NCBI GenBank assembly: GCA_946184615.1
Contig: CAMHFN010000004.1
Coordinates: 1 to 64,000 of the forward strand
Reading direction: 5' to 3'
DNA from: an uncultured Bacteroidales bacterium
GTDB lineage: Bacteria; Bacteroidota; Bacteroidia; Bacteroidales; F082
DNA length: 64,000 nucleotides
A model generated the notes under the pieces. The model made no database searches. It was not told where the DNA came from and saw nothing but the letters and a program-made list of their open reading frames with translations. Each line of letters begins with the position of its first letter. Position 1 is the stretch's first letter. Position numbers and translations under genes: made by a program. Of the stretch, positions 15,701 to 25,100 are shown one piece after another.

Positions 15701-16828
15701 GCCTCTTGGGAATTGACCACCGGCGAGTCTCATTCTGGTAATTACTGTATTCGATCAGGCATCATCGGAGACGACCAATCCAGCTCCGTATCCATTACTC
15801 GAACGACCCAAGCCACCAGCATCAGCTTCTTCAAAAAAGTGTCGTCAGAAGCCAATTACGACAAACTGCATTTCTCCATTGACGGTACGGACTTGAATGA
15901 ATGGTCAGGCACAATACCTTGGAGTAAAGAGCGCTACACGGTAACTCCAGGCACCCACACCTTCACCTGGTCTTACATCAAAGACTCTTCGATGATCGGG
16001 GGATCCGACTGCGCCTGGATTGACGACTTTAGCATTGAACCGACCTATACCCCCATCGTTTCTTCAGGAGACACTTTAATCGCTTGCAATGACGAAGCGA
16101 TCCCTATTGAATGCAACTACGCCTATCATTACACCAATTTGGAGTGGAGCACCTCAGGCGACGGCCAATTTGACAATCTTCATGCTTTGCATCCCGTCTA
16201 TAGTCCTGGACCACAGGATCAAGCCAACGGCAGCACTACCCTGTATTTATCCGTTAATAGTGAGATTTGCCCACTTATGCTCATCCTAACCGACGAAATC
16301 AGTTTGGGTAATGCCATCCTAGGTGACAACATCGTCGACCCAGAAACGGTCTTCAGTCATTATTCCGTCGAAAAACAGGCAGGCATCCATTATGTCTGGA
16401 ACTTGGAACCCGAAGAGGCTGGACACCTCTTTGTCCATGACAATGAGGTCGACATTGTATGGAACTACCAACACGACATCACCGATGCCACTCTTACCGT
16501 CTCTGCTGATACCCATTGCAGTCAGCCACTCAGCAAACACATCCAATTTGATATTTTGGCCGTAAAAGAAGAACCGACTTCCACCTTCACCCTCTATCCC
16601 AACCCAACCGATGGCAAAGTCCACCTCGTTCTCGGACAAGACCTGCAAGGCAAGTCAGTAGTCGAGATTTACGATGTGTTAGGCACTTGCATGACAAACA
16701 AAGTAGTCCAAAACACGACTAAAGGGCAAACCATTGAGATTAACCTATCGCATTATGCACCAGGTATTTACATTGTAAAGCTATGCAACGATGAAGGCTG
16801 CTGGAGTCAAAAATTGAACGTCAAGTAA
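12779..16828 (+). CDS. C25 (gingipain-family) protease with T9SS sorting domain, copy 1
   Basis: 1349 residues from the ATG at 12779, where the signal peptide MKRQLLTSLLFLCLGLLNA begins. Residues about 20-235 form a C25-type propeptide. The catalytic domain starts near 240 (CEYLIIVPDD) and carries His494 in LYRDHSNF and Cys526 in LSISCSTAAFD, the cysteine-protease dyad. A calcium-loop-like DMNGDSLADIALSR is also present. Ig-like and jelly-roll-like modules fill about 680-1260. The last 75 residues (TFTLYPNPTDGKVHLVL to the KLNVK end) are a type A T9SS sorting domain, so the protein is expected to be exported and attached to the cell surface. Specificity cannot be read. The next gene is a close paralogue 21 bases downstream, likely co-transcribed. 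Confidence 0.93.
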   Translation: MKRQLLTSLLFLCLGLLNAQESFHFRTDMPQGLSVKSSSSTGLSLHYSIQELGLANIDNGEAKGQEIILKGQFAPNAEGLPNLPVVNRYVAIPRGATVDIKFKENASTVLHDIDLLPAAPLQSNIAVGLPQLRWDDQIYSKNADFPIENIVLSTPTQIRSLDVVLLSITPFRYNPVRRTLEVIYDIDIDLRFEGGNGQFGESRYLNPDWEHILRSLVINGEMLSTTDYYDLIKSARNRDEEGCEYLIIVPDDATALAWADTLKAFRTKQGILTKVVRLSECGVNNTTSVRNYILNAYNNWAIPPAAVLLFSGYNNAIGIHPFYHSTVEGDYSSQIYPTDYPYSDMNGDSLADIALSRVTAITPEEYQAFVEKTIEYESNPPTDDAYYDHPIITSGHEDNKWFMISSQSINGFYRDKLGKHPANHYMMVNSWTEPDTTWSTGYNASVLMDYFGPHGQNYIPQHLNDLQDWRNKDDNTALLSALSEGSFLTLYRDHSNFNNWWCPDFDENDINSLTNEPSTFVLSISCSTAAFDEYSKCLIDAFCMKPKGGAIGGIGATSLTHSYFNDILTWGFFDYIWPSFLPDMGNDTPPNFIRPSYVLAAAKHYFAYHVFLPNWWIDREQSTMHLFCYTGETYLNLYTETPQPLQITNGLFHPTGSNAYTVTAEEGALICLSKNGEIIEVTLSNGQAHTFTLPHMEAGEHFTLTATKQNRFRYEQEIAIIPDNGPYVTIEQNGVFVENDYDILHNGESAHFGLRLHNYGNDIAGNTSLYLTCESPFIEITQGTCQYQDMGPDQAVTINNAFHFDIANDIPDMTRVFFTIHIDDGNGEKTHDFVQHIAAPLLVIQPDLSFRNMDRQPILQINKEDYTDIHVQIANEGHFDSDPVNLQFQLTAPFLTIDAPSRMINSLEKGTTNDVTFRVNAHNSTINEGWIKAKVSLDDGIHNTTLDTLLPLGGYNDTYESGNLNLLNWLMGGDASWELTTGESHSGNYCIRSGIIGDDQSSSVSITRTTQATSISFFKKVSSEANYDKLHFSIDGTDLNEWSGTIPWSKERYTVTPGTHTFTWSYIKDSSMIGGSDCAWIDDFSIEPTYTPIVSSGDTLIACNDEAIPIECNYAYHYTNLEWSTSGDGQFDNLHALHPVYSPGPQDQANGSTTLYLSVNSEICPLMLILTDEISLGNAILGDNIVDPETVFSHYSVEKQAGIHYVWNLEPEEAGHLFVHDNEVDIVWNYQHDITDATLTVSADTHCSQPLSKHIQFDILAVKEEPTSTFTLYPNPTDGKVHLVLGQDLQGKSVVEIYDVLGTCMTNKVVQNTTKGQTIEINLSHYAPGIYIVKLCNDEGCWSQKLNVK

Positions 16829-16849
16829 ACATCCTAAAAAAAATGCGCC

Positions 16850-19800
16850 ATGAAACGATTCGCCCAGCTCTTCCTTCTGCTCATCTGCTTTGGGCTCATG
16901 AATGCCCAGGAGATTCACCATTTTCGCAATGACCATCAACAGGGTCTTCGGGTTGAAAGTAGCACTTCGACGGTGCTTCAACTTCACTATGCCCTTTCTG
17001 AAATTGGCATAGCCGATATCGACTATGGCGAAGCCAAAGGTCAGGAGATCACACTGAAAGGCAGTTTCGGTTCCTTTGCCGAAGGGCTACCCAACCTACC
17101 GAGTGAGAACCGTTATGTGGCCGTGCCAAAAGGAGCCTCAGTCAGCGTCACCATCAAGGAAAACGGAAGCAACCTCCTAAGTGGCATCGACTTATTGCCT
17201 GCCGCAAAGGTCATTGGAAATGCCTATGAAGGACTGCCCAAGCTACAAAAAGACATGAGTGTATTTGGCAAAGACGCCAACTTCCCTTCGGAAAACGTCA
17301 GTATTATCCAGACCACCCAAATACGCGGATTAGACGTGGCATTGCTCAGCATCACCCCTTTCCGATACAATCCTGTTAGGAAGTCTTTGGAGATCATTTA
17401 CGACATGGACATTGACATTCGTTTTGATGGCGGCAACGGACAGTTTGGCGAAGCTCGCTACCGCAATCCTGCTTGGGACGGTATCCTGCGCGATTTGGTG
17501 GTCAACAGTGATATGCTGCCAGAGGCTCACTATTATGAACTGGTCAGCAAGGTGGTGAACGAGCGTGAAGAAGGCTGCGAATACCTTATTATCTCCCCCG
17601 ATGATGAAGAGGTTTTAGCCTGGGCAGACACTTTGAAACGATACCGCACCCTACAAGGCATCCTCACCAAAGTAGTTACTACCACCGAATGCGGTGGCAA
17701 CACCACCGAAGCCATCAAAAACTATATCCAAAATGCCTACGAACATTGGGAGATTCCCCCTGCGGCAGTGATGCTTTTCAGTGGCTACGAAGACTATCCC
17801 GAGACTTCAGGCATACCTGGATTCCCTCTTGTTTTCTATAATTACGACGGCACGAACCATGATTATGACTATTATTCAGACAACCTTTACAGCGACATGA
17901 ACGGCGATACTATTCCTGATCTTGCCATTAGTCGTCTTCCCGCTCTTGATATAGATGATTACACAACAGAAATAAATAAGATAATACAATACGAGAAGAA
18001 TCCTCCCACCCATCCAAATTATTACAATCAGCCCATCATCACCTCGGGTTATGAGTATAACAAATGGTTTCTGATCACCTCTCAAGCAGTCAACGGCTTT
18101 TTCCTCAACAAGCTTGGCAAACAGCCGAAAAACTACTACATGCTTTACGAATCCACCTCAGGTCCAGTTGCCATCCCCGACACTGCCTGGTCAACGGGAG
18201 AAAACACAGCAGCAGTAGTTGACTATTTTGGACCCAACGGGCAGAATTACATTGCACAATGTCCTGACTCGCTCCATGATTGGCGCAGCATGTGGGATTA
18301 TTCCTATCTTTTAGAATCCCTCAACCAAGGATCGTTTTTGACCCTCTACCGTGATCATTCCGGCTCTGATTTATGGTGCTGTCCTTGGATACCTTCTTGG
18401 GATTTGAACCGTTTACTCAACGACACAGTTCCCACCTTCGTTCTATCCATCGGCTGCCACACAGCTGAATACCTCATAGGATATGCCCATATTTTCAACC
18501 CGCCCATCATTGCCTCCCTATGTAGGAGAGAAGCCGGTGCCCTCGGTGGCATCGGAGCGACCACCGTCACCCACTCCCATTACAACGACATTCTCACATG
18601 GGGGGTCATTGATCATTTTTGGCCCAGTTACATGCCAGACCTAGGGACCTCCAGCCCACCCGATTTCACCCGTCCCGCCTACGCTCTCGTTGCAGGCAAG
18701 CTCTTTCTCAATCAGTTTGTCTTTATGCCAAACTGGTGGCCCAAAAAAGTCCCCGACACCCATAACGTGTTCCATTATTTAGGAGAGGCTTATCTCAACC
18801 TTTATACTGAAGTGCCACAAACCATGAGCATCGAGGCCAGCCTCTTTTCTGACGACCAAACGAACTATACCATTAAAGCTGAAAAAGGCGCTACTGTCTG
18901 TCTCTCAAGCCACGACAATATCCTCACTGTAGCGAAAGCCACTGGAAAGTCCCAGACCATCACCATGCCACATCAACCGACAGGCGAAAAAATCCTCGTC
19001 ACCGTAACCAAACAAAACCGATTCTGTTACCAGCAGGAAGCCACCGTTATCTCATCGAGCCAACCTTATGTCTACACAAAAGAAATCCACCTTTGCGACC
19101 AAAACGAAAACGGTCAGCTCGACTATGGAGAATACGCCGACATCGATGTCACGTTGCACAACCAAACTCAAATCAGTTCACAAGCAGGAAGTATCCACCT
19201 TCTTTGCGACTCACCTTATATAGAAATCATACAAGGTTCAGCCCAATATACGCCAATCAGTCCCAATGCCACCACCACGCTCACAAAAGCGTTCAGAGTC
19301 AAACTCACCGATGACGTACCCGACCAAAAAAGAATCTCGTTCCAAGTCAAATTCAACGAGGGAGAGAACACTCATGAGGATAAGCTGCTCATCATCGCCA
19401 ACGCCCCCATCTTGAACATCAACCCCGATTTTCATCTTACCTCAGCCGATGGAGAACCCTCTACCCACATTAATACCGAAGGCAAAACCAGTATCACTTT
19501 CTCCATCCGTAATACAGGGCACTCCTCCATTGACTATCTAACTGCTTCGTACCACGTCAAAGCACCCTTTGTTGAAGTTGAAATACCCACTCAGCAATAT
19601 CAAAGCTTGAATCCAGACGAAGAGGTCTCCTTCTCCTATGAACTAAACACCACGCCCAACACAGTCACAGGTGCTTGGCTGCAATCGCAGTTTGAGGTGC
19701 AATATAGGAACCTTCATGTCCATGCCGACACCATCGTTCAATACGGTGGCATTTTTGAAGACTTCGAAGACGATGAACTGAATCCCTATTTCAAGTGGAC

Positions 19801-20944
19801 CAACAACAGTGCTCATAAATGGGAATCATGCGCTGACGATTTCCATAACGGTCAATTCTGTTTCATGGCCAATGCCAGCACGACCATGGCTTCAACCGTT
19901 AGAGCTCAACTGATATCCGATTACATCGAACATCCCGCCAAGCTTTCGTTCTATTACAAGACCGACCAAGCCGACACCTTGCAGTATTTCAACAGTGTGA
20001 ATGACCCTAAGGACCTCTTTTCGTCCAAGGATTGGCACTATGCTGAGGTAGATTTCAACAACTATGACCACTATTTCATTTGGTCTTATCAGATTCACGA
20101 TGATAATGATGTCCAAGCCAAAATCGACGACATCTGTTTTCCACCGTTACATACAGTTATCGCTTATGCTGGAGCAGACATAACGGCCTGCGACGACAGT
20201 CCCGTTGAGTTGAAAAACGCCTATGCTTACGATTGTGACGCAATAAGATGGACCACTGAAGGCGATGGTCATTTTGAAAACGACAACCTGACGAATCCCG
20301 TTTATTATCCCGGAAGTATCGACCTAACGAACGGCAACGTAACCTTAACCATGACAGTCTATGGCAACGACACCGTAGTGAGCTCGACACAAATCAATTT
20401 TACGGAAAGCAGTAGCTTAGGTACTATTTGGGGCGACAGCATTGTAAACAAATACAAACAACCCATCAGTCATTATTCCATTGACACTCCTTTGGGAACA
20501 CACTACTTCTGGAAGCTAGAGCCAAGCGAAGCTGGTTCTATCCACTGCTTTGGCAACGATATTGACATCGTTTGGAACCTACACGAAGGCGATGCCGAAG
20601 TCACCCTGTCGGTTTCAGCTGAAAACGGCTGTTCGACGGAACCCTCCATCAAGTACATCAGCCTTGTTGGAAATGCCACAGACGAATGGCATCCAGTGAG
20701 TTTCGACCTATATCCCAACCCAACCGATGGGAAAATCAACCTCAGGGTCAACGAACCGGTTCAAGACAAAGCTACCGTGGAAGTCTATAACATTTTGGGA
20801 GAACAAATGTTGGCAAAAACCATTGACCATCAGCCAGAGGGCGGTGTTCTCGTTCTCGACCTGAGTCGTCTGCCCCAAGGTCTGTATCTTGTCAGGTTAA
20901 ACACCAAAAATGGCACTTTCAGCAAGAAAGTGAGTCTCAAATAA
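16850..20944 (+). CDS. C25 (gingipain-family) protease with T9SS sorting domain, copy 2
   Basis: 1364 residues from the ATG at 16850, with signal peptide MKRFAQLFLLLICFGLMNA. It is a full-length paralogue of copy 1. The propeptides align almost without gaps (for example IDYGEAKGQEITLKG against IDNGEAKGQEIILKG). The catalytic dyad is His503 in LYRDHSGSD and Cys536 in LSIGCHTAEYL, with a DMNGDTIPDLAISR calcium-loop-like motif. Ig-like and jelly-roll modules follow, and the C-terminus is a type A T9SS domain starting at FDLYPNPTDGKINL. With only 21 bases to copy 1 and no promoter seen between them, the two are probably one transcript. Surface or secreted protein degradation is inferred. The substrates of the two copies may differ because the sequence around the cysteine differs. 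Confidence 0.93.
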   Translation: MKRFAQLFLLLICFGLMNAQEIHHFRNDHQQGLRVESSTSTVLQLHYALSEIGIADIDYGEAKGQEITLKGSFGSFAEGLPNLPSENRYVAVPKGASVSVTIKENGSNLLSGIDLLPAAKVIGNAYEGLPKLQKDMSVFGKDANFPSENVSIIQTTQIRGLDVALLSITPFRYNPVRKSLEIIYDMDIDIRFDGGNGQFGEARYRNPAWDGILRDLVVNSDMLPEAHYYELVSKVVNEREEGCEYLIISPDDEEVLAWADTLKRYRTLQGILTKVVTTTECGGNTTEAIKNYIQNAYEHWEIPPAAVMLFSGYEDYPETSGIPGFPLVFYNYDGTNHDYDYYSDNLYSDMNGDTIPDLAISRLPALDIDDYTTEINKIIQYEKNPPTHPNYYNQPIITSGYEYNKWFLITSQAVNGFFLNKLGKQPKNYYMLYESTSGPVAIPDTAWSTGENTAAVVDYFGPNGQNYIAQCPDSLHDWRSMWDYSYLLESLNQGSFLTLYRDHSGSDLWCCPWIPSWDLNRLLNDTVPTFVLSIGCHTAEYLIGYAHIFNPPIIASLCRREAGALGGIGATTVTHSHYNDILTWGVIDHFWPSYMPDLGTSSPPDFTRPAYALVAGKLFLNQFVFMPNWWPKKVPDTHNVFHYLGEAYLNLYTEVPQTMSIEASLFSDDQTNYTIKAEKGATVCLSSHDNILTVAKATGKSQTITMPHQPTGEKILVTVTKQNRFCYQQEATVISSSQPYVYTKEIHLCDQNENGQLDYGEYADIDVTLHNQTQISSQAGSIHLLCDSPYIEIIQGSAQYTPISPNATTTLTKAFRVKLTDDVPDQKRISFQVKFNEGENTHEDKLLIIANAPILNINPDFHLTSADGEPSTHINTEGKTSITFSIRNTGHSSIDYLTASYHVKAPFVEVEIPTQQYQSLNPDEEVSFSYELNTTPNTVTGAWLQSQFEVQYRNLHVHADTIVQYGGIFEDFEDDELNPYFKWTNNSAHKWESCADDFHNGQFCFMANASTTMASTVRAQLISDYIEHPAKLSFYYKTDQADTLQYFNSVNDPKDLFSSKDWHYAEVDFNNYDHYFIWSYQIHDDNDVQAKIDDICFPPLHTVIAYAGADITACDDSPVELKNAYAYDCDAIRWTTEGDGHFENDNLTNPVYYPGSIDLTNGNVTLTMTVYGNDTVVSSTQINFTESSSLGTIWGDSIVNKYKQPISHYSIDTPLGTHYFWKLEPSEAGSIHCFGNDIDIVWNLHEGDAEVTLSVSAENGCSTEPSIKYISLVGNATDEWHPVSFDLYPNPTDGKINLRVNEPVQDKATVEVYNILGEQMLAKTIDHQPEGGVLVLDLSRLPQGLYLVRLNTKNGTFSKKVSLK

Positions 20945-20974
20945 TTGTCAAAAGAAAAAACTTTTTTAACTTTG
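20945..20974 (+). promoter_or_regulatory. Promoter of the third C25 protease
   Basis: TTG (20945-20947), 19 bases, TAACTTTG (20967-20974), an excellent Bacteroidota promoter. It begins right at the stop of copy 2. The third protease is therefore probably transcribed separately from the first two. Confidence 0.72.
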
Positions 20975-21006
20975 CCACTTTAATTTAATTATTAAAAATA
21001 AATAAA

Positions 21007-24000
21007 GTGCGTAAAATCATTCTTGCCATCCTGCTCTTTCTTGGAGTAACCTTGACGGCTCAAAACGAATACAAGTTCAACACCAAGCCTAACGGCTTCA
21101 GTGTCGGCAGTCGCAGCAACACGTCGACCACCATCGTTCATAATGTCAATGCCATCACTCTCGAGGAGGCTGACCGTGAAGGATTGGACGGGCAGTACAT
21201 CACCCTTGCCGGCATTCATGTCGCCAACGAGGCTGGTGCACCCGACCTTCCTAGCGGAAGCACCTTTGTGGCCATCCCCAATGGTTCCACGCCTTCCATC
21301 ACGATGGTGAATGCCAAGACCAAGACCATCAAGAACGTAAACCTCATTCCCGCTCCGCAGCCCCAATTGGACGATGACAATAGCCCAGCCGTGTATCAAA
21401 AGAACATGGACATTTACAGTCGCAATGCCTTTTATCCTGCCCAGCCGTACAACGTTTCGGAAGTAATGACCGTACGCGGCGTGGAGATGGTGCAAGTGGG
21501 CGTGATGCCTTTCCAATACAACCCTGTGACCAAGGAACTCATCGTCTATGAAGACCTTGAGTTGAAACTAACCACGGAAGGTGGAGACAACACCTATGGC
21601 GACCTCCGTTACCGCACCCCCGAATGGGATCAAATCCTCAGTGACATGCTCTTAAACCGCGAGGTGCTTCCTAAAGTAGACTACGGAGAGCGGTTGCGCA
21701 AACATTATGAAAACCGCGAAACCGGTTGCGAGTACGTCATCATCACTCCCGACAATGATGAGTTTACACGGTTGGCTGACAGCATCAAGCAATTCAGGTC
21801 CAACCAAGGCATCCCCACCGAGATCTTCACCGTCAGCGAGTGCGGAGGCAACACCGGCCAAGCCATCCGAAACTTCATCCGCAACGCCTACAACGAATGG
21901 GACATGCCACCTGCGGCCGTGTTGATTCTTGGTGACCACGACTCCAACCCAGAAAAAGGAGTGGTCTCCTTTACCATGAATAACCACCCAGGAGGCGATG
22001 GCTACAACCCCTACATTTCAGATCATCGCTATGCCGTCATGAATAATGGTCACATGCCAGAAATCATCCTTGGCCGTATCACTGGACGCAACCCTGAGGA
22101 GTTGTACCACATGATCAAGAAAGACTTGGACTATGAGCGCACTCCTCCTACCAACCCTGACTTTTACGACAAGCCCATCACCGCCATGGGTTACCAATTG
22201 GAACGTTGGTTCCAGCTGTGCTCAGAGGTGGTATACGGTTTCTGGGAACAGGAATTGGGAAAACATCCCGTCCGCATCAATGCCATCTATCAAGGCACCC
22301 CAGGGAGCCGTTGGTCGACCTACGAGAACACCAACGCCGTATTGAACTATTTCGGTCCCAACGGTTGCGGTTACATTCCTCAAAACATGTCGCATCTCAC
22401 CGACTGGAGCGGCACGGGTGACAAGGTCAACAATGCCATCAATAGTGGGGCTTTCTTGCTTCAACATCGTGACCATGGAGCCGAGGAACTATGGGGCGAA
22501 CCGAGTTACAGCATCGGATACATCAAACGGTTGACCAATAAAGATTTGACCTACGTCATGTCAAACAACTGCCTCACTGGTCGTTTCAACTACAACGGTG
22601 TCAACGGTGACGGTTGTTTCGCCGAGGTGTTCCACCGCCACCAGCACGGCGCCGTGGGCCTCATTGCAGCCACACAGGTATCCTATTCCTTCGTCAATGA
22701 CGTCTATGTCTGGGGTGCCTACGACAACATGTGGCCCGACTTCCTTCCCACCTACGGCACGGAACATGCCACCAATTTCATCCTACCCGCCTTCGGCAAC
22801 GCTGCAGGGAAATACTTCCTTCGCCAATCTTCATGGACCGATGACTATGTGAAAGAAATCACTTATTATTTGTTCCACCAGCATGGCGATGCCTACATGA
22901 ACCTCTACAGCGAAATACCACAGCAACTGACGGTTGATATGCTTCCCGTGCTCATGGCCGGCAGCAACCAATACCAAATCAAGGTGGATGAAGGTGCCAC
23001 CATCTGCCTCACTGCCAACGGACAAGTCATCGGGTTTGACTATGGCACCGGCGATGTTCAAACCATCACAGTGACGCCTCAAGAAGTAGGAACGAGGGTA
23101 AAACTCACCATCAGAAAACAAAATTACTACAGATACGAACATGAGTTGGCTACCATTCCTGAAGGGGAGCCCTACCTTATCTTCCATTCCATCGATATCA
23201 ACGATGCCGAAGGCAACAACAATCATGAGGCCGACTACAACGAGACCTGCCGTCTCAACGTAAGTCTCCATAACGTTGGGGCCACCGACATTAGCCAAGT
23301 CAACACCTCCATCAGCTGCAAACACCACGATGTGCAAATCCTCCAAAACGACGCTTCCTACGGCACTGTGAACGGCAACGGCATCCTTTTAGTCAACGAT
23401 GCTTTCACCATACATTTTGGCGATGCTTTCAACGATGGAGAGCGAATCCGTTTTTATCTCCACATGGACAACGGAAGCAAGTCGTTTGTCGATAGCGTTG
23501 ATATTAGGGTCAACGCACCGAATTTCCGCTATGATGGTGTCACGCTAAGTACCCTCAATGGTGACAGCACCGACAGGCTGATGCCTGGCAACTCGACGCT
23601 GATGACTTACCATATCACCAACACAGGACACAGTCGCTCATTAGAACAGACCCATCGATTAAGCATCAAAGCTCCTTTCCTGACCATCGCTGAAAACTCT
23701 TTGTCACTTCCTGCTATCGAAGCCGGTGAAACTTCACAGGTGACCTTCCGAGTCGATGCAAGCGACAACCATCCCGAAGGCAACCTCATCGACTTTACCA
23801 TCCAAGCCGAAAGCGGTTATCACACTGCCTATTTCAACCACCAAACACCTTACAGCAACACCATCGAAGATTTTGATGACAACTCCTTGAATCCGAATAT
23901 CAAATGGGATTTGGGCAACGGCTCCAAGGTCTGGTACATCACCGAAGATGAAACCGCCAACGGTGGTCATTGTCTGCACTCGCCAACCATTGAGAACAAC

Positions 24001-25092
24001 AAGCAGGCCGACCTGCTCATCCTTTTCACCTGCCATACCGACACGACCTTCTCGTTCAGACATAAGACCGTTACCGATACAGGTGACCGTTTGACCCTTT
24101 ACCTCAACAATCACGAAACGGCCTCATGGAGTGGTGAGAGTGATTGGGAGACTTCTACGTTCAAACTGAAAGACGGAAAGAACCTCATCAAATTCACTTT
24201 CAAAAGAGATGCCACCAGCCACGCTGCCGACAGTTGTGTACTCCTTGACCATTTCATGTTCCCACCTATGGAAAACCTAATCCTATTTGCAGGTGATGAT
24301 CGTACCGTCTGCCCCAGTCTCCCCTTCACACCCAACAGCTATGCCTGCCATCAGGAAGCCCTCCTATGGAGCACCGAAGGCGACGGCAACTTCGACGACC
24401 CAACATTGGAGCATCCCGTCTACACTTTCGGACCTAATGATATCGATAACCGACAGGTGGTCCTGACCCTCACTGGCACTTCCGCAACCAACCAACAGCA
24501 AGAATCGGCGCAAGTGAATATCCGTCTTACAGAAGACATCACTTCTATACAAAATATTGAGTCAGCCATTGGCGATACTTTGGTAGACCTTTATCAGACC
24601 AGTCAGAGTGAATACTACACCAACCTAGAGATTTCAGGAGATTATCTTTGGCAGTTGGACCCTGAACAAGCTGGGACGTTGACCTTCCAAGGCAACCACG
24701 CCACCGTCTATTGGGACGACAATTACAGGGGCAACGCATACCTCAGCTACCGACTCAGCAATGAATGCGGTGAGAGCGATCGTTCCGAAACACTAACCGT
24801 AAGGGTCACCAACTCCACCTCTGTCGATGAAGCCAACGGCAACTCCACGCTTGAAGTCTACCCTAACCCCGCTAGTGAAAGAATCGTGATAAAAATAAAC
24901 GAGTTACAGAGTAACCAGATTGTCATCCGCATTATTGACCCATTGGGGCGCACCGTCCTAACCACCCAGAAAAACGTTGAAGGCACCACACTCAACGAGA
25001 CACTTAACACCACTACATTACGTAATGGTCTTTATGACGTTCAGGTCATTGATGCAAGTCATATCCACAGCAGAAGAGTCATCATCAAATAA
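21007..25092 (+). CDS. C25 (gingipain-family) protease with T9SS sorting domain, copy 3
   Basis: 1361 residues starting with GTG at 21007. This start is chosen because the signal peptide (MRKIILAILLFLGVTLTA, before Gln) begins exactly there and no ATG is available. The propeptide is more diverged than in copies 1 and 2. The catalytic dyad is His490 in LQHRDHGAEELW and Cys522 in VMSNNCLTGRFNY, which is nearer to classical gingipains in this region. The jelly-roll/Ig region and the type A T9SS domain (LEVYPNPASERIVIKI to the end) are present. It has its own promoter. The gene for an acyl-CoA synthetase follows after 8 bases, so a transcript could extend into it. Outer-surface proteolysis is inferred. 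Confidence 0.93.
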   Translation: MRKIILAILLFLGVTLTAQNEYKFNTKPNGFSVGSRSNTSTTIVHNVNAITLEEADREGLDGQYITLAGIHVANEAGAPDLPSGSTFVAIPNGSTPSITMVNAKTKTIKNVNLIPAPQPQLDDDNSPAVYQKNMDIYSRNAFYPAQPYNVSEVMTVRGVEMVQVGVMPFQYNPVTKELIVYEDLELKLTTEGGDNTYGDLRYRTPEWDQILSDMLLNREVLPKVDYGERLRKHYENRETGCEYVIITPDNDEFTRLADSIKQFRSNQGIPTEIFTVSECGGNTGQAIRNFIRNAYNEWDMPPAAVLILGDHDSNPEKGVVSFTMNNHPGGDGYNPYISDHRYAVMNNGHMPEIILGRITGRNPEELYHMIKKDLDYERTPPTNPDFYDKPITAMGYQLERWFQLCSEVVYGFWEQELGKHPVRINAIYQGTPGSRWSTYENTNAVLNYFGPNGCGYIPQNMSHLTDWSGTGDKVNNAINSGAFLLQHRDHGAEELWGEPSYSIGYIKRLTNKDLTYVMSNNCLTGRFNYNGVNGDGCFAEVFHRHQHGAVGLIAATQVSYSFVNDVYVWGAYDNMWPDFLPTYGTEHATNFILPAFGNAAGKYFLRQSSWTDDYVKEITYYLFHQHGDAYMNLYSEIPQQLTVDMLPVLMAGSNQYQIKVDEGATICLTANGQVIGFDYGTGDVQTITVTPQEVGTRVKLTIRKQNYYRYEHELATIPEGEPYLIFHSIDINDAEGNNNHEADYNETCRLNVSLHNVGATDISQVNTSISCKHHDVQILQNDASYGTVNGNGILLVNDAFTIHFGDAFNDGERIRFYLHMDNGSKSFVDSVDIRVNAPNFRYDGVTLSTLNGDSTDRLMPGNSTLMTYHITNTGHSRSLEQTHRLSIKAPFLTIAENSLSLPAIEAGETSQVTFRVDASDNHPEGNLIDFTIQAESGYHTAYFNHQTPYSNTIEDFDDNSLNPNIKWDLGNGSKVWYITEDETANGGHCLHSPTIENNKQADLLILFTCHTDTTFSFRHKTVTDTGDRLTLYLNNHETASWSGESDWETSTFKLKDGKNLIKFTFKRDATSHAADSCVLLDHFMFPPMENLILFAGDDRTVCPSLPFTPNSYACHQEALLWSTEGDGNFDDPTLEHPVYTFGPNDIDNRQVVLTLTGTSATNQQQESAQVNIRLTEDITSIQNIESAIGDTLVDLYQTSQSEYYTNLEISGDYLWQLDPEQAGTLTFQGNHATVYWDDNYRGNAYLSYRLSNECGESDRSETLTVRVTNSTSVDEANGNSTLEVYPNPASERIVIKINELQSNQIVIRIIDPLGRTVLTTQKNVEGTTLNETLNTTTLRNGLYDVQVIDASHIHSRRVIIK

Positions 25093-25100
25093 TAATTTTT

